The position numbers and the translations under genes are program-made. A DNA stretch of 64,000 nt from Flavobacterium algicola (GTDB lineage Bacteria; Bacteroidota; Bacteroidia; Flavobacteriales; Flavobacteriaceae), in NCBI RefSeq assembly GCF_022399565.1, contig NZ_JAJTUT010000006.1, positions 124,001 through 188,000 of the forward strand. The letters are read 5' to 3'. The notes beneath the pieces were generated by a model. It worked only from the letters and a program-made list of their open reading frames with translations, was not told the origin of the DNA and did no database searches. Positions 15,591 to 24,397 of the stretch are shown piece after piece; the stretch's first letter is position 1, and the number at the start of each line of letters is the position of its first letter.

Positions 15591-17546
15591 TTAGCATACC
15601 CCACTTTTGCCATCTGTAGCCAGCGCGGCATATCTCCAAACCAATCCATTTTTACTATCGTATTTTTCGATGATACCATCTTCAAATAATTCGGTCATAA
15701 TCAAGTTGGTGTCTTCTGCTGTTCGATTGGTTATAAATGCAAATTCCGATTCGGTCATGTTGTTAAAACGTTCAAACAGTTGCTCAGGACTAAGATTGAT
15801 ACTTTTGCTAGTAACATTAGGTAAAAACTCTCTTATAGTAGCTTCAAATTTTTCATAAGACTGTAAACCAGATAAAGTTGCTTTGATTTCGCCTTCGATA
15901 GAAAATAAGATTGTTGGAAAAGCAGTTACATTTAATTCTTCCGCATAATCAAGATCTTCATGAAAAAGTCCTAAACCTTTTCCTTGAATGTCTTTTAAGA
16001 GCAGAGCTGAGTCTAGCCCGCAGGTTAATGCCGCTTTTTCAATTACGGGCCACTTACTAATATTCTTTTTTTCTATAAATATTTTTTCTTGAAGACGTCT
16101 CAAAAAGGAAATAGCTTTATCATTACTCTGAATTTGTGCTGCTTTAAAAGCAATTGACGGCGGGTAGGAGGAATCCAAAGGATCGTCGGTCCATATATCA
16201 CCGTCTAGTGGAGTATTGTGATGCTTACTCACTTCTTCCCAGTGTTTGGCGGCATCGGCTGGATTTTTTATCACTCCTCGCTCGTAGTTGTCCCATGATG
16301 GTAGTAAGCCACCCATGAGATAATGTATGTCAAGATAGGCGCCGTATTCCAATTTTAGTTTCCTTAATACAGGTTGAATAACCCAACAAGTAGAGCAGAT
16401 TGGATCTGTGAAATAAGTAATTTTAAGTGGCTTATGCTCCTCAGATTCTTTTTTGTCTTTGTCGCTTACTAGAGGTAGAATGTACCCTCTTTCACTATGC
16501 TCTTCGGGATTCAAGAATATCTGTTTTAATAAACGTCCTTGTTCCAAATGATTTGTAAGATCGGCATAACGTTTTTGGTAAAAAGTTTCAAAAGCGGTTG
16601 TAATTGATTTAGAAGTTACTAGTGCTTTTGTGAGTGTCTGGGCATCAAGAAGTGCATTGGTGGTTCCTGCACTTGTAAACGGTACAGCGAGATGTGCTGC
16701 ATCACCAATCAAAACTACATTTTCTTTGTGAAAAGAGGGAAGGGTATCAAAATCCCTTGTTTTCCAAATGTAGGTGGTGCTAAAATCATTGGCGTCTAGT
16801 ACTTCACCCACCTCATCTGGAAATTCTTTCAGCAGGTCATAACAAAAATCACGTAGTGCTTCGGGACTTTTGCCTTCATCTCCATTAGCAAGATTTACAT
16901 CATATTGCATAAACCAAACCGATTCTTCACAAGAAGCAGGGATATATCCAAATGCCAAACCTTTGACCTTACTTTGATATTTTTGAAAAATAACTTTCTC
17001 AGGATCATTTATAGCTCTTTTTTTCGAAATTCCGACAATTTCGTTGACCTCTACAGGAGTAAAAGCTACTTTTCCAAAAAGAGCTTGTCTTACTGTAGAA
17101 TTGCTGCCATCAGCACCAATAAAAATGTCACCATATTCTATTTCGCCATTGGCAAAGACTGCAGCTGTAGCTTTATTATTTTCGTATAAAAAATGAGAAA
17201 AAACACGTCCCATCTTTAACTTATCTTTTGAGAAAAAAGAGTACAAATAAGTGATAAGGTCAACACGTTTCATGCAGTGCCAGCCGTCCAATTTAATTCG
17301 AATATCTTCATCGCCGTCTGGTCTTTTCAAGCTAAACAAATTGACATTTTGTTTGTGGAGTGAACAATTCTGCTCTTTTGAAAATGCTGATAAGATCGAT
17401 AAACCATCGGCGCTCATTAAGAAAGCATGACCTTGATTAAGCATACCCGGAGAACGCTCATTAATGACAACCTCCCAATTTTCTTTTCGAAGTAAAAGTG
17501 CCATAGTCATACCGGCTATTCCACCTCCTATAATTACCGCCTTCAT
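15591..17546 (-). CDS. FAD-dependent monooxygenase fused to a DsbA/FrnE-like thioredoxin-fold domain
   Basis: 651 residues in one frame. Residues 1-370 form a p-hydroxybenzoate-hydroxylase-type flavoprotein: Rossmann motif GGGIAGM at residues 7-13, GADGSNSTVR near residue 145, and the FAD-binding LIGDAAHLAVPF near residue 280. After a linker, residues 375-590 form a DsbA/FrnE-like domain with the redox motif CSTC (Cys384, Cys387) and a cis-Pro-type TAFPTI segment. A final region of about 60 residues looks like a small helical domain. It would oxidise an aromatic or thio compound and handle thiols in one polypeptide. The start codon overlaps the lyase stop (ATGA), so the two are coupled. Substrate unknown. 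Confidence 0.8.
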   Translation of the reverse strand: MKAVIIGGGIAGMTMALLLRKENWEVVINERSPGMLNQGHAFLMSADGLSILSAFSKEQNCSLHKQNVNLFSLKRPDGDEDIRIKLDGWHCMKRVDLITYLYSFFSKDKLKMGRVFSHFLYENNKATAAVFANGEIEYGDIFIGADGSNSTVRQALFGKVAFTPVEVNEIVGISKKRAINDPEKVIFQKYQSKVKGLAFGYIPASCEESVWFMQYDVNLANGDEGKSPEALRDFCYDLLKEFPDEVGEVLDANDFSTTYIWKTRDFDTLPSFHKENVVLIGDAAHLAVPFTSAGTTNALLDAQTLTKALVTSKSITTAFETFYQKRYADLTNHLEQGRLLKQIFLNPEEHSERGYILPLVSDKDKKESEEHKPLKITYFTDPICSTCWVIQPVLRKLKLEYGAYLDIHYLMGGLLPSWDNYERGVIKNPADAAKHWEEVSKHHNTPLDGDIWTDDPLDSSYPPSIAFKAAQIQSNDKAISFLRRLQEKIFIEKKNISKWPVIEKAALTCGLDSALLLKDIQGKGLGLFHEDLDYAEELNVTAFPTILFSIEGEIKATLSGLQSYEKFEATIREFLPNVTSKSINLSPEQLFERFNNMTESEFAFITNRTAEDTNLIMTELFEDGIIEKYDSKNGLVWRYAALATDGKSGVC

Positions 17547-18706
17547 TTTATAACAGTTTTAATTCTGTTCATCGCCTCCATAATTACTTCTTCCGAGCTG
17601 GCAAAACTCATTCGTATATGGCCTTCGGCACCTTCTCCAAACCACTGTTTGAGTCCTGGTACTACTGCCACTTTTGCCTCTTTCAGCAAGAGTTCATAAA
17701 TTTCTTGACTCGTCTTGTTTGTCTTTGTAATATTGGTAAATGCTACATAACAACCTTCTGGCGCCACGCAATTAAAACCAGGAATACTATTTAACTCGGT
17801 CACAATTAATGAGCGGATTTTTGTGAGGTGCGTGACAAAATTATCTAGGTAATATCCACATTCGTTCAATGCTGCAGTAGCAGCAACTTGTGATAAAACG
17901 GTTGCGCCATGCACAGTAGAATTATGCAAAGAAACATCCATTAGTAAATTAAAGTGATTTTGATTGTGTGCTATGACAGCTCCTATGCGCAAACCTGCAA
18001 GTCCGTAAGATTTACTAAAACCAGTAATAGTTATAGTTTGATTTCGAATTTGTTCATTAATCGAAGCGATGCTCGTAAATACGGCAGGTTTAAAAATGAT
18101 ATCACTCCATATTTCGTCAGAAAGGATAATTAGATTGTATTTGCAGGCAATCTCTCCAAGTTTTGTGAGTTCACCTTTAGTAAATACTTTTCCAGTTGGA
18201 TTGAGCGGATTACACAAACAAATCATTTTGGTGCGTTTGGTAATTAATTTTTCCAATTCTGTAAAATCAAGGTCGTGTGTTCCGGCTGGTATAGCAAACG
18301 GAATCGCTTTTCCGCCTACATTTTCTATCGAATATCGAAATAAAAAATCAACAGGATCAAATATTATAGCTTCATCACCAATAGATAAGAAAGCTTTGCA
18401 AGTCAAATAAATTCCAAAAGCGGCACTATCGACAGGAAATGCAAATTCTGGCTGAACAGGAACATTGCGACGTTCTTGAAAATAGGTTGCAATACTCTCC
18501 TTAAACTCCGGAAGTCCTTCTGGAGGTGTATAGCAAAAGTAGCGGTCCTTGGCAAATTTAGAGATCGCCTCGGCAATTTCAGGAGCACTTTTAAAGTCAG
18601 GATCTGCGGCAGTTAACGGTATGACGCCTTGGGGAACAGTGGCCCATCTTAAATTATAGGCTCGTTTTTTAAGTAAATCAAAATCGATTGAATTGTTTTG
18701 AAACAT
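17543..18706 (-). CDS. PatB/MalY-type pyridoxal phosphate C-S lyase or aminotransferase
   Basis: 387 residues from the ATG at 18706; a longer frame starting at 18763 lacks conserved sequence. Fold-type I PLP enzyme: FDLLKKRAYNLRWATVP at the start and PLTAADPDF are typical of the MalY/PatB group, LCNPLNPTGKVF binds the cofactor, and the Schiff-base lysine lies in GFSKSYGLAGLRIG. PatB-type enzymes cleave cystathionine or cysteine conjugates to thiol, pyruvate and ammonia, which would suit the sulfur genes that follow. An aminotransferase role is also possible. It is the first gene of an operon with the flavoprotein-DsbA fusion, overlapping by four bases. Their pairing suggests joint processing of a sulfur-containing compound. 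Confidence 0.8.
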   Translation of the reverse strand: MFQNNSIDFDLLKKRAYNLRWATVPQGVIPLTAADPDFKSAPEIAEAISKFAKDRYFCYTPPEGLPEFKESIATYFQERRNVPVQPEFAFPVDSAAFGIYLTCKAFLSIGDEAIIFDPVDFLFRYSIENVGGKAIPFAIPAGTHDLDFTELEKLITKRTKMICLCNPLNPTGKVFTKGELTKLGEIACKYNLIILSDEIWSDIIFKPAVFTSIASINEQIRNQTITITGFSKSYGLAGLRIGAVIAHNQNHFNLLMDVSLHNSTVHGATVLSQVAATAALNECGYYLDNFVTHLTKIRSLIVTELNSIPGFNCVAPEGCYVAFTNITKTNKTSQEIYELLLKEAKVAVVPGLKQWFGEGAEGHIRMSFASSEEVIMEAMNRIKTVIK

Positions 18707-18889
18707 TGTTTTAGGTAGGTTTGAGATTTTTAGACGCTTTGAAAGATCAATTACGCTTCTCAAAAATAAAGGTTTTTTATCAATTATTGTATGTCTAGAA
18801 GCTATTTCTCTGCTGTAAATGCAAGCAAAATTAGTCTTTAATGTATTTTATCTCAATTATTTAGTGTTACGCTTTCTTTAAATGTTTTT

Positions 18890-19045
18890 GGGCGTGCCAA
18901 CTGTGTTCAAATGAGCCATAAAGTTTGAGTAGATGAGCTCATTTAAACACAGTTGTCGTGTTATACGCTACAAGTCCTCAACCTGTTCCACTCACGTTTC
19001 ACAGGTCTGCGGGCTTTTTACTGCTACCACTCACGCAGCCTTGGG
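18890..19045. repeat. Interspersed palindromic element
   Basis: Starts GGGCGTGCC, then an inverted repeat of 19 bases (18898-18916 with 18937-18955, one mismatch) around a 20-base loop. A non-coding stretch follows, ending CTGCTACCACTCACGCAGCC. That end matches the edge of the element near 41900 (ACTGCTATCCCTCACGCGG on the minus strand), so both belong to one repeat family. It fills most of the 18707-19129 gap between two divergent genes. I know of similar elements in other Flavobacteria; their role is unknown. Confidence 0.6.
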
Positions 19046-19129
19046 AAAATAATAGCATTTTCTTCTATACTATTAATTCCGTAATATCTTAATTTTTCAA
19101 ATTTAGGACATAGAATTTATAGAAAAATC

Positions 19130-19756
19130 ATGTTATTAGGTATTGTAAAAAGAGAATCATTTTATGATATTTGTACAATGCAGCATTCGATAAACAATCA
19201 CGTCAAAAAGCACATCAGTGCAACAGAGAATGATTTGGTACTATTCAATAATGTGCTTAATGAAGTTACTATTGCAAAAGGTGCCTATTTGCTTCAGCCC
19301 GGCCATCATGTCACAGAGGAATTTTTTGTAGTCAAAGGATGTTTGAAAGCTTATTACATGGATAATCGAGGCAATAAGCACATCATACAATTTGCTGTTG
19401 AAAATTGGTGGGTAGGAGATTTTGATGCTTTCTACAATGAGGGTACGTCGAGCATTTATATTGAAGCTGTTGAAGATTCTCAATTACTTTCGATAGAAAG
19501 TAGTAAGCTAAATAAGGTTTTTGAAAAAGCGCCTATTTTTGAACGTTATTTTCGAATTTTAGTAACCGAAGCTTTTATATCACAGCGCAAGCGCATTCTG
19601 TCTGCGCAAGAAAAAAATACGCAAGAACGTTATGTCGAGTTCTGTACTTCCTATTCGAATATAGAAAACAGAGTTGCTAACTACGATATTGCCAATTACC
19701 TCGGGGTATCTCCAGAAAATTTAAGTAGGGTTAGGCAAAAGTTAAAGATCTCCTAA
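19130..19756 (+). CDS. Crp/Fnr family transcriptional regulator
   Basis: 208 residues; the ATG at 19178 (residue 17) is an alternative start that removes an unconserved N-terminus. The cyclic-nucleotide-binding-type beta-roll spans about residues 30-135 (AYLLQPGHHVTEEFFVVKGCLKAYY, then FAVENWWVGDF). A helix-turn-helix follows near the C-terminus (NYDIANYLGVSPENLSRVRQKL). It lacks the four-Cys Fe-S pattern of Fnr. Proteins of this Bacteroidetes subgroup often control a neighbouring gene. The old yellow enzyme gene starts 73 bases downstream, so it may respond to electrophiles or related stress. That is inference. Confidence 0.85.
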   Translation: MLLGIVKRESFYDICTMQHSINNHVKKHISATENDLVLFNNVLNEVTIAKGAYLLQPGHHVTEEFFVVKGCLKAYYMDNRGNKHIIQFAVENWWVGDFDAFYNEGTSSIYIEAVEDSQLLSIESSKLNKVFEKAPIFERYFRILVTEAFISQRKRILSAQEKNTQERYVEFCTSYSNIENRVANYDIANYLGVSPENLSRVRQKLKIS

Positions 19757-19792
19757 TTGATCCATATCAATTAATTTCCTTTTTAGATTTTT

Positions 19793-19800
19793 TAATTTTG
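19793..19800 (+). promoter_or_regulatory. Probable -7 element before the old yellow enzyme gene
   Basis: TAATTTTG lies 30 bases before the ATG. No TTG at normal spacing is visible, which would fit a promoter that needs the Crp/Fnr-type activator encoded next door. Confidence 0.4.
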
Positions 19801-19829
19801 TAAGTATAGCAATTTATAAAAATAAGAAC

Positions 19830-20927
19830 ATGAGCAAAGAAAATTTATTGACACCATATAACAGCGATAACCTTAATTTAAAAAACAGAGTTGTTATGGC
19901 ACCGATGACCCGTAGTAGAGCGGCAAATGAAGGAAACGTAGCAACAGATGAATTTCAAGGATTATATTATGAGCAAAGAGCATCTGGTGGATTATTAATT
20001 ACAGAAGGTTCGCAAGTTTCAGCGGAGGCAGTAGGATACATCAATACTCCAGGGATTTATACAGATGAACAAGTTGAAGGTTGGAAAAAAGTAACCAAGC
20101 GTGTGCACGATAAGGGAGGTAAGATTTTTATTCAGTTATGGCATGTTGGTCGTGTTTCTCACCCTGACTTTCATAATGGTGCTTTACCAGTTTCGGCTTC
20201 TGCGATTAATCCAAATGCGAAGTCATTTACCTATGAAGGTTTCAAAGACACGGTAACTCCAAAAGAATTGACAATTGAAGATATCAAAAGAACGGTAAAA
20301 GATTTTCAAAAAGCAGGTCAAAATGCAATTGAAGCAGGTTTTGACGGAGTTGAAATTCACTCTTCAAATGGTTATTTGTTTCAACAATTCTTCAATGGTT
20401 GCTCAAATACGAGAACAGATGAGTACGGAGGAAGTATAGAAAACAGAGCGCGATTCTTCTTTGAGGTTTTGGATGCTATGAAAGAAGTTATTCCACAAGA
20501 AAAAATTGGGGCACGTTTTAATCCATCTTGTCATGGTTTATTTGGGATGGAAGTTGATGAGCAAACAATTCCCACTTTCGAATATATCATCAAAAAATTA
20601 AACGATTACAATCTGGCTTACGTTCACTTATCAGAACCTTTTACAGACGTATCTGAAGTTCCTTTTGCAGTGACCGAAATTGCCAAACATTTCCGTCCAT
20701 TGTATAATGGAACGCTTATGATTAATACTGCATTCGATAAAGAAAAAGGAGATAAAGTTATCGCCGATGGTCTAGCCGATTTGGTAGCTTTTGGAAAACC
20801 ATATATTTCTAACCCAGATTTAGTTGGCCGTTTCGAGCAAGATTTAGAAATTGCTACTTGGGATGAAAACACATTCTATACTGCAGGGAAAGAAGGTTAT
20901 ACTGATTACCCAGCCATTTCTAAATAA
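19830..20927 (+). CDS. Old yellow enzyme family alkene reductase
   Basis: 365 residues, full length for NemA/OYE-type flavoproteins. A TIM barrel binds FMN (VVMAPMTRSRA near residue 25, and WHVGRVSHP with the flavin-contacting residues near residue 105). The substrate-binding His and Asn lie in EIHSSNGYLFQQFF, followed by TRTDEYGGSIENRARF. It reduces electrophilic carbon-carbon double bonds and some nitro compounds with NAD(P)H in the cytosol. Compared with the commoner HGANGYL, the motif here is HSSNGYL, a minor change that keeps His and Asn. The neighbouring Crp/Fnr gene may regulate it. Confidence 0.92.
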   Translation: MSKENLLTPYNSDNLNLKNRVVMAPMTRSRAANEGNVATDEFQGLYYEQRASGGLLITEGSQVSAEAVGYINTPGIYTDEQVEGWKKVTKRVHDKGGKIFIQLWHVGRVSHPDFHNGALPVSASAINPNAKSFTYEGFKDTVTPKELTIEDIKRTVKDFQKAGQNAIEAGFDGVEIHSSNGYLFQQFFNGCSNTRTDEYGGSIENRARFFFEVLDAMKEVIPQEKIGARFNPSCHGLFGMEVDEQTIPTFEYIIKKLNDYNLAYVHLSEPFTDVSEVPFAVTEIAKHFRPLYNGTLMINTAFDKEKGDKVIADGLADLVAFGKPYISNPDLVGRFEQDLEIATWDENTFYTAGKEGYTDYPAISK

Positions 20928-20943
20928 TTAAATATAGAGTAAA

Positions 20944-22029
20944 TTAGATTTTATTAGTTTCAGTTTTATTGGTTGTACCATTAACTGTTTCGTTAATACT
21001 CTCATTTGCTCTTTCCTGATCCTCAGAGTCTGCATCTAGGCCTGCATCATTAGCGTTTTCCTGCGGGGAAAACGCTAATGATGTATATAGAGGAAAGTGA
21101 TCTGAACCAATAGATGGTAATCGCTTGATAGCGTGTAAAGTAAAGTGCTTACTATGAAATACATGATCCATCGGCCATCTTGATAAAGGAAATTGTACAT
21201 GGAAAGTATTAAACATTCCGCGTCCTATTCTAGGATCTAATAGGCCACTAATTTTACGGAAGAGTCTTGTCGTGGAAGACCAAGCTACATCATTCAAATC
21301 TCCTGTCACTACCACTGGTTCGTCGGTTTTGGAAACTGTCTTAGCTACCAAAATCAATTCTGCATCACGTTCAGTAGATTCTTCATTTTCAGTCGGACTC
21401 GGCGGAGCAGGATGAAGAAAATGTGCACGAATTTTTTCTCCTGATCGCAATTCGATTGTTACATGTATGGAGGGCACATCATTTTCGATTAAAAATGATA
21501 TAGTTCCGTCATGTAAAGGTAATCTTGAATATAAGTGCATGCCGTAAAGATTGTCGAGAGGACATTTTATAGTGTGGGGCATTTGTTTTTCTAGAACCTC
21601 AAGTTGATTTTCCCACCACAAATCGGTTTCAGAAGTTATGAGTATATCGGGTCGGTACTCTTGTACCAAAGAAATTAGGGCTTCAGCATTTTTATTAGGA
21701 GTAAGTACATTTGAGGTGATAAAGCTAATTTGGTTATTTTTATCAGGTTCCTTACAGGACTTGACTTCTTTTGACCACAGAATTGTATAAGGTAAGATCC
21801 ACCATAATTGATATAAGAGGCAAAAGCCAGTAACGGAGATCATAATTAAAGTTTCCGCTTTTTCTACATCAGAGAAAATAAAAAGACACGCTAACAAAGC
21901 CAATGCGAAAATCATAATTTGTAGACGTGGGAAATCCATACTTCTTATGATCCAGTGCTTGTTTTTTGATAAGGGCAAAAGTGTAACAAGTACCGTGAGG
22001 ATTGTACAAATTAATAGTGTAATTGACAT
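20944..22029 (-). CDS. Membrane-anchored endonuclease/exonuclease/phosphatase family protein
   Basis: 361 residues from the ATG at 22029; the frame continues up to 22179 but the extra 50 residues look non-coding. Two or three hydrophobic helices occupy residues 1-90 (MSITLLICTILTVLVTLLPL and FALALLACLFIF). The EEP domain then carries SNVLTPNKN, ITSETD (metal-binding Glu), VVTGDLND and IGSDHFPL (catalytic His). The acidic C-terminal tail, rich in Glu, Asn and Thr, is probably disordered. Members hydrolyse phosphodiesters of nucleic acids or lipids; the substrate here is unknown. The catalytic domain probably faces the periplasm. Confidence 0.8.
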   Translation of the reverse strand: MSITLLICTILTVLVTLLPLSKNKHWIIRSMDFPRLQIMIFALALLACLFIFSDVEKAETLIMISVTGFCLLYQLWWILPYTILWSKEVKSCKEPDKNNQISFITSNVLTPNKNAEALISLVQEYRPDILITSETDLWWENQLEVLEKQMPHTIKCPLDNLYGMHLYSRLPLHDGTISFLIENDVPSIHVTIELRSGEKIRAHFLHPAPPSPTENEESTERDAELILVAKTVSKTDEPVVVTGDLNDVAWSSTTRLFRKISGLLDPRIGRGMFNTFHVQFPLSRWPMDHVFHSKHFTLHAIKRLPSIGSDHFPLYTSLAFSPQENANDAGLDADSEDQERANESINETVNGTTNKTETNKI

Positions 22030-22362
22030 AATTGGCTTAATATTCTTGTAAGTTCCGCTCTCTTTTTTAAAATAGAAATCTTGAAAGGAAAAATTGCGAT
22101 TGCTATTTGCGATTGGATTTAATTCTTTTAGATGCAAGATACAATATATTACTATTGCTTTTTTAGATGAAGCTTTCAAAATCTTATTGATATATATAAA
22201 GCAGAACTGTCGCAGAAAAAAGGTTTGATACTTTATAGTAATAGGAGTAATTTGAAATTATCTTTCTAAATGTTAATAAATCAAAAAATGATTAGGAAAA
22301 TTGGAATTAGTTTAGGAAATTTGGTTTTCAAATGATAAAAAATGAATTCTACTCAATTTACA

Positions 22363-22410
22363 ATGTGCATGACCAAACGGAAATTTTTCTGGAGTCTTAC
22401 TATTGCTTAA
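22363..22410 (+). CDS. Leader peptide of the metY attenuator
   Basis: Fifteen-codon reading frame MCMTKRKFFWSLTIA followed by a terminator-type hairpin and metY. Codons 2-3 are Cys-Met. The bases of its last codons, GGAG (22391-22394) and TTGCT (22403-22407), can pair with CTCC (22437-22440) and AGCAA (22429-22433). This makes an antiterminator that competes with the terminator. A ribosome finishing the peptide would cover those bases and allow termination; one stalled at the early Cys or Met codons would leave them free. The arrangement is repeated at 24230-24361 with the same Ile-Ala-stop ending. Confidence 0.7.
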   Translation: MCMTKRKFFWSLTIA

Positions 22411-22431
22411 ACTGAGTTACATTGATATAGC

Positions 22432-22465
22432 AAAGCCTCCCGAGAAATTGGAAGGCTTTTTTTTT
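22432..22465 (+). terminator. Attenuator terminator before metY
   Basis: AAAGCCT...CC pairs with GG...AAGGCTTT, followed by a run of nine T. It lies between the leader peptide and the metY start, so it acts as a regulated terminator rather than a gene end. Confidence 0.8.
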
Positions 22466-22495
22466 GAACTTTTACTAATCATAAATAAATACACA

Positions 22496-23770
22496 ATGAG
22501 CACTTTGAAATTTGAAACCAATGCACTTCACGCCGGACACGATGTAACAAAACATGCAGGAACACGAGCGGTGCCTATTTATCAAACATCCTCGTATGTT
22601 TTTAATAATTCAGAACATGCAGCAAATTTGTTCGGTTTGGCAGAGGCAGGTTTTATTTACACACGTTTAAATAATCCAACCAATGATATTCTGGAGCAGC
22701 GCTTAGCGGCATTAGAAGGCGGAATTGCAGCTGTAGTAACTGCATCTGGTACAGCGGCGATTGCAACGTCTTTGTTGACAATTCTAAAAACAGGTGATCA
22801 TATTGTAGCATCTAGTAGTTTATATGGTGGAACCTTTAATTTATTAAGTTCTACTTTACCTAGATTAGGAATTACAACCACTTTTGTAGATCCTTCTGAT
22901 GCAGCAAATTTTGAAAATGCAGCGAATGAGAATACCAAAGTGATTTTTGTCGAAAGTCTTGGAAATCCAAAATTGGATGTTTTAGACTTAAAAGCTATTG
23001 CAGTTGTAGCCAAAAAATTGAAAGTACCTTTTATGGTTGATAATACAGTGCCTTCGCCTGCGTTATTAAATCCTATTGCACATGGAGCAAATATTGTAAT
23101 CCATTCGCTAACAAAATACATTTGCGGAAACGGAACCTCATTAGGTGGTGCTGTTATTGATGCTGGTACTTTTGACTGGAGTAGTGGTCGTTTTCCAGAA
23201 TTTACAGAGCCAAATGCAGGTTATCATGGTTTAGTTTATCACGATGCTCTGGGTGCAGCGGCTTTTATTGCTAAAGTTCGAATAGAAGGATTACGTGATT
23301 TCGGAGCAGCTTTAAGTCCGTTGAATGCATTTCAGATAATTCAAGGTTTAGAAACATTATCTGTGCGTGTACAACGACATAGTGAAAATGGTCTTGCAAT
23401 AGCGCAATGGTTGGAAGAACAAGAACAAGTTGCTTGGGTAAATTATCCTGGCTTAAAATCAAGTAAATATTATGACTTGGCTCAAGAATACCTGCCAAAT
23501 GGGCAAAATGGTTTATTAACCTTCGGTTTAAAAGGAGGATTTGAAGCTGCTAAAAAAGTAGCAGATGAAACTAAATTATTCTCCTTGCTAGCAAATATCG
23601 GAGATACAAAATCACTGATCATTCACCCATCAAGTACAACGCACCAACAATTATCAGAAGAGAATCAATTAACATCGGGTGTCTCAAAAGATTTAATCAG
23701 ACTTTCTGTTGGACTTGAAAATGTAGAAGACTTAAAAGCTGATTTAAAAGCAGTTTTCGAAACTTTATAA
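22496..23770 (+). CDS. metY: O-acetylhomoserine sulfhydrylase
   Basis: 424 residues from the ATG at 22496. An upstream frame starting at a TTG at 22403 runs through the attenuator hairpin and is rejected. Fold-type I PLP enzyme of the Cys/Met metabolism family: FETNALHAGHD at the N-terminus, YQTSSYVF, and the cofactor lysine in HSLTKYICGNGTSLGG. The length of about 425 and the N-terminal signature are typical of MetY, which adds sulfide to O-acetylhomoserine to give homocysteine. A long loop (SGRFPEFTEPNAGYHGLVYHD) typical of MetY is present. The gene stands alone, controlled by the leader attenuator upstream, with a terminator downstream. Confidence 0.93.
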   Translation: MSTLKFETNALHAGHDVTKHAGTRAVPIYQTSSYVFNNSEHAANLFGLAEAGFIYTRLNNPTNDILEQRLAALEGGIAAVVTASGTAAIATSLLTILKTGDHIVASSSLYGGTFNLLSSTLPRLGITTTFVDPSDAANFENAANENTKVIFVESLGNPKLDVLDLKAIAVVAKKLKVPFMVDNTVPSPALLNPIAHGANIVIHSLTKYICGNGTSLGGAVIDAGTFDWSSGRFPEFTEPNAGYHGLVYHDALGAAAFIAKVRIEGLRDFGAALSPLNAFQIIQGLETLSVRVQRHSENGLAIAQWLEEQEQVAWVNYPGLKSSKYYDLAQEYLPNGQNGLLTFGLKGGFEAAKKVADETKLFSLLANIGDTKSLIIHPSSTTHQQLSEENQLTSGVSKDLIRLSVGLENVEDLKADLKAVFETL

Positions 23771-23847
23771 CATAGAGGTTGAATAAAAAATAAGTTTGCA
23801 ATTGGATAAATTTGAGAATTAACTATTTACCAAAAATGGAATCTATC

Positions 23848-23896
23848 AAAAAGGTGTTGAAACGTTTTTTATACAAAAGTGTTCAATACCTTTTTT
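23848..23896 (+). terminator. Terminator of metY
   Basis: AAAAAGGTGTTGAA pairs with TTCAATACCTTTTT with one mismatch, followed by further T. A mini-ORF spanning the hairpin is not meaningful. Bases 23897-24179 show no gene. Confidence 0.75.
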
Positions 23897-24179
23897 CTCT
23901 TTAAGTGCGTTATAACTTCAATGAATCTGACTCGTCCAAAAGGCAAATTAAAGATCTAATATTCACCTTAAATTAAAACTGGCTTAACATATAAATTTGA
24001 TTTTGAATGTATCTTTGAGCTGTCAAATCAATCGGAGTGGAATAGAGAAATTTTAAAAGGAATTTGAAGAAAAAGCTCTTATATGATTTGTTTTTTAATG
24101 ATGATAATAAAATTTGATAGTTTTTATACAATTAACTGTTAATTAGTGTGATTGAGGTTAAATTTCTTTAAAAAAATAG

Positions 24180-24208
24180 TTGACAACTGAGATTATTTTA
24201 TATCTTTG
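24180..24208 (+). promoter_or_regulatory. Promoter of the tandem-attenuator unit
   Basis: TTG at 24180-24182, an 18-base spacer and TATCTTTG at 24201-24208 are a near-ideal Bacteroidetes promoter. Transcription would start about 15-20 bases before the first leader peptide. No second promoter is seen before the second leader. Confidence 0.8.
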
Positions 24209-24229
24209 TGGAACAAAAATAAAACAAAA

Positions 24230-24298
24230 ATGAAATTCATTACTTGTAAGAAATCGATGGTCCAATTTAAGACAAACCGCAGGAGTGCGATTGCATAA
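24230..24298 (+). CDS. Leader peptide 1 of the tandem-attenuator unit
   Basis: Twenty-two codons, with Cys at position 6, Met at position 10 and a basic C-terminal part ending RRSAIA. It parallels the metY leader: Ile-Ala-stop ending, and bases CAGGAG (24280-24285) and TTGC (24291-24294) that can pair with CTCCTG (24335-24340) and GCAA (24327-24330). This forms an antiterminator that excludes the terminator at 24329-24361. The sequence from AUAUAGCAAA through GCCUCC and GAGAAAU is shared with the metY leader. Stalling at the Cys or Met codon would therefore favour read-through. Translation is inferred. Confidence 0.7.
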   Translation: MKFITCKKSMVQFKTNRRSAIA

Positions 24299-24328
24299 TT
24301 ATATAGTCAAGTAAGATTAAAATATAGC

Positions 24329-24361
24329 AAAAGCCTCCTGAGAAATCAGGAGGCTTTTTTG
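24329..24361 (+). terminator. Attenuator terminator 1
   Basis: AAAGCCTCCTG pairs perfectly with CAGGAGGCTTT around GAGAAAT-type loop bases, followed by T residues. It is nearly the same sequence as the metY attenuator hairpin. Confidence 0.85.
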
Positions 24362-24397
24362 TTTAAAAAGCAATTATTATAATTCAATTAAAATACC

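Noticed and set aside
22403..22495. N-terminal extension of metY from a TTG
   Set aside because: It would be translated through the attenuator hairpin and T-run, and the extra residues have no counterpart in the family; the ATG at 22496 fits.
23836..23904. Small frame MESIKKVLKRFLYKS... after metY as another leader peptide
   Set aside because: It is simply the two arms of the metY terminator hairpin read as codons; no promoter or following gene fits.
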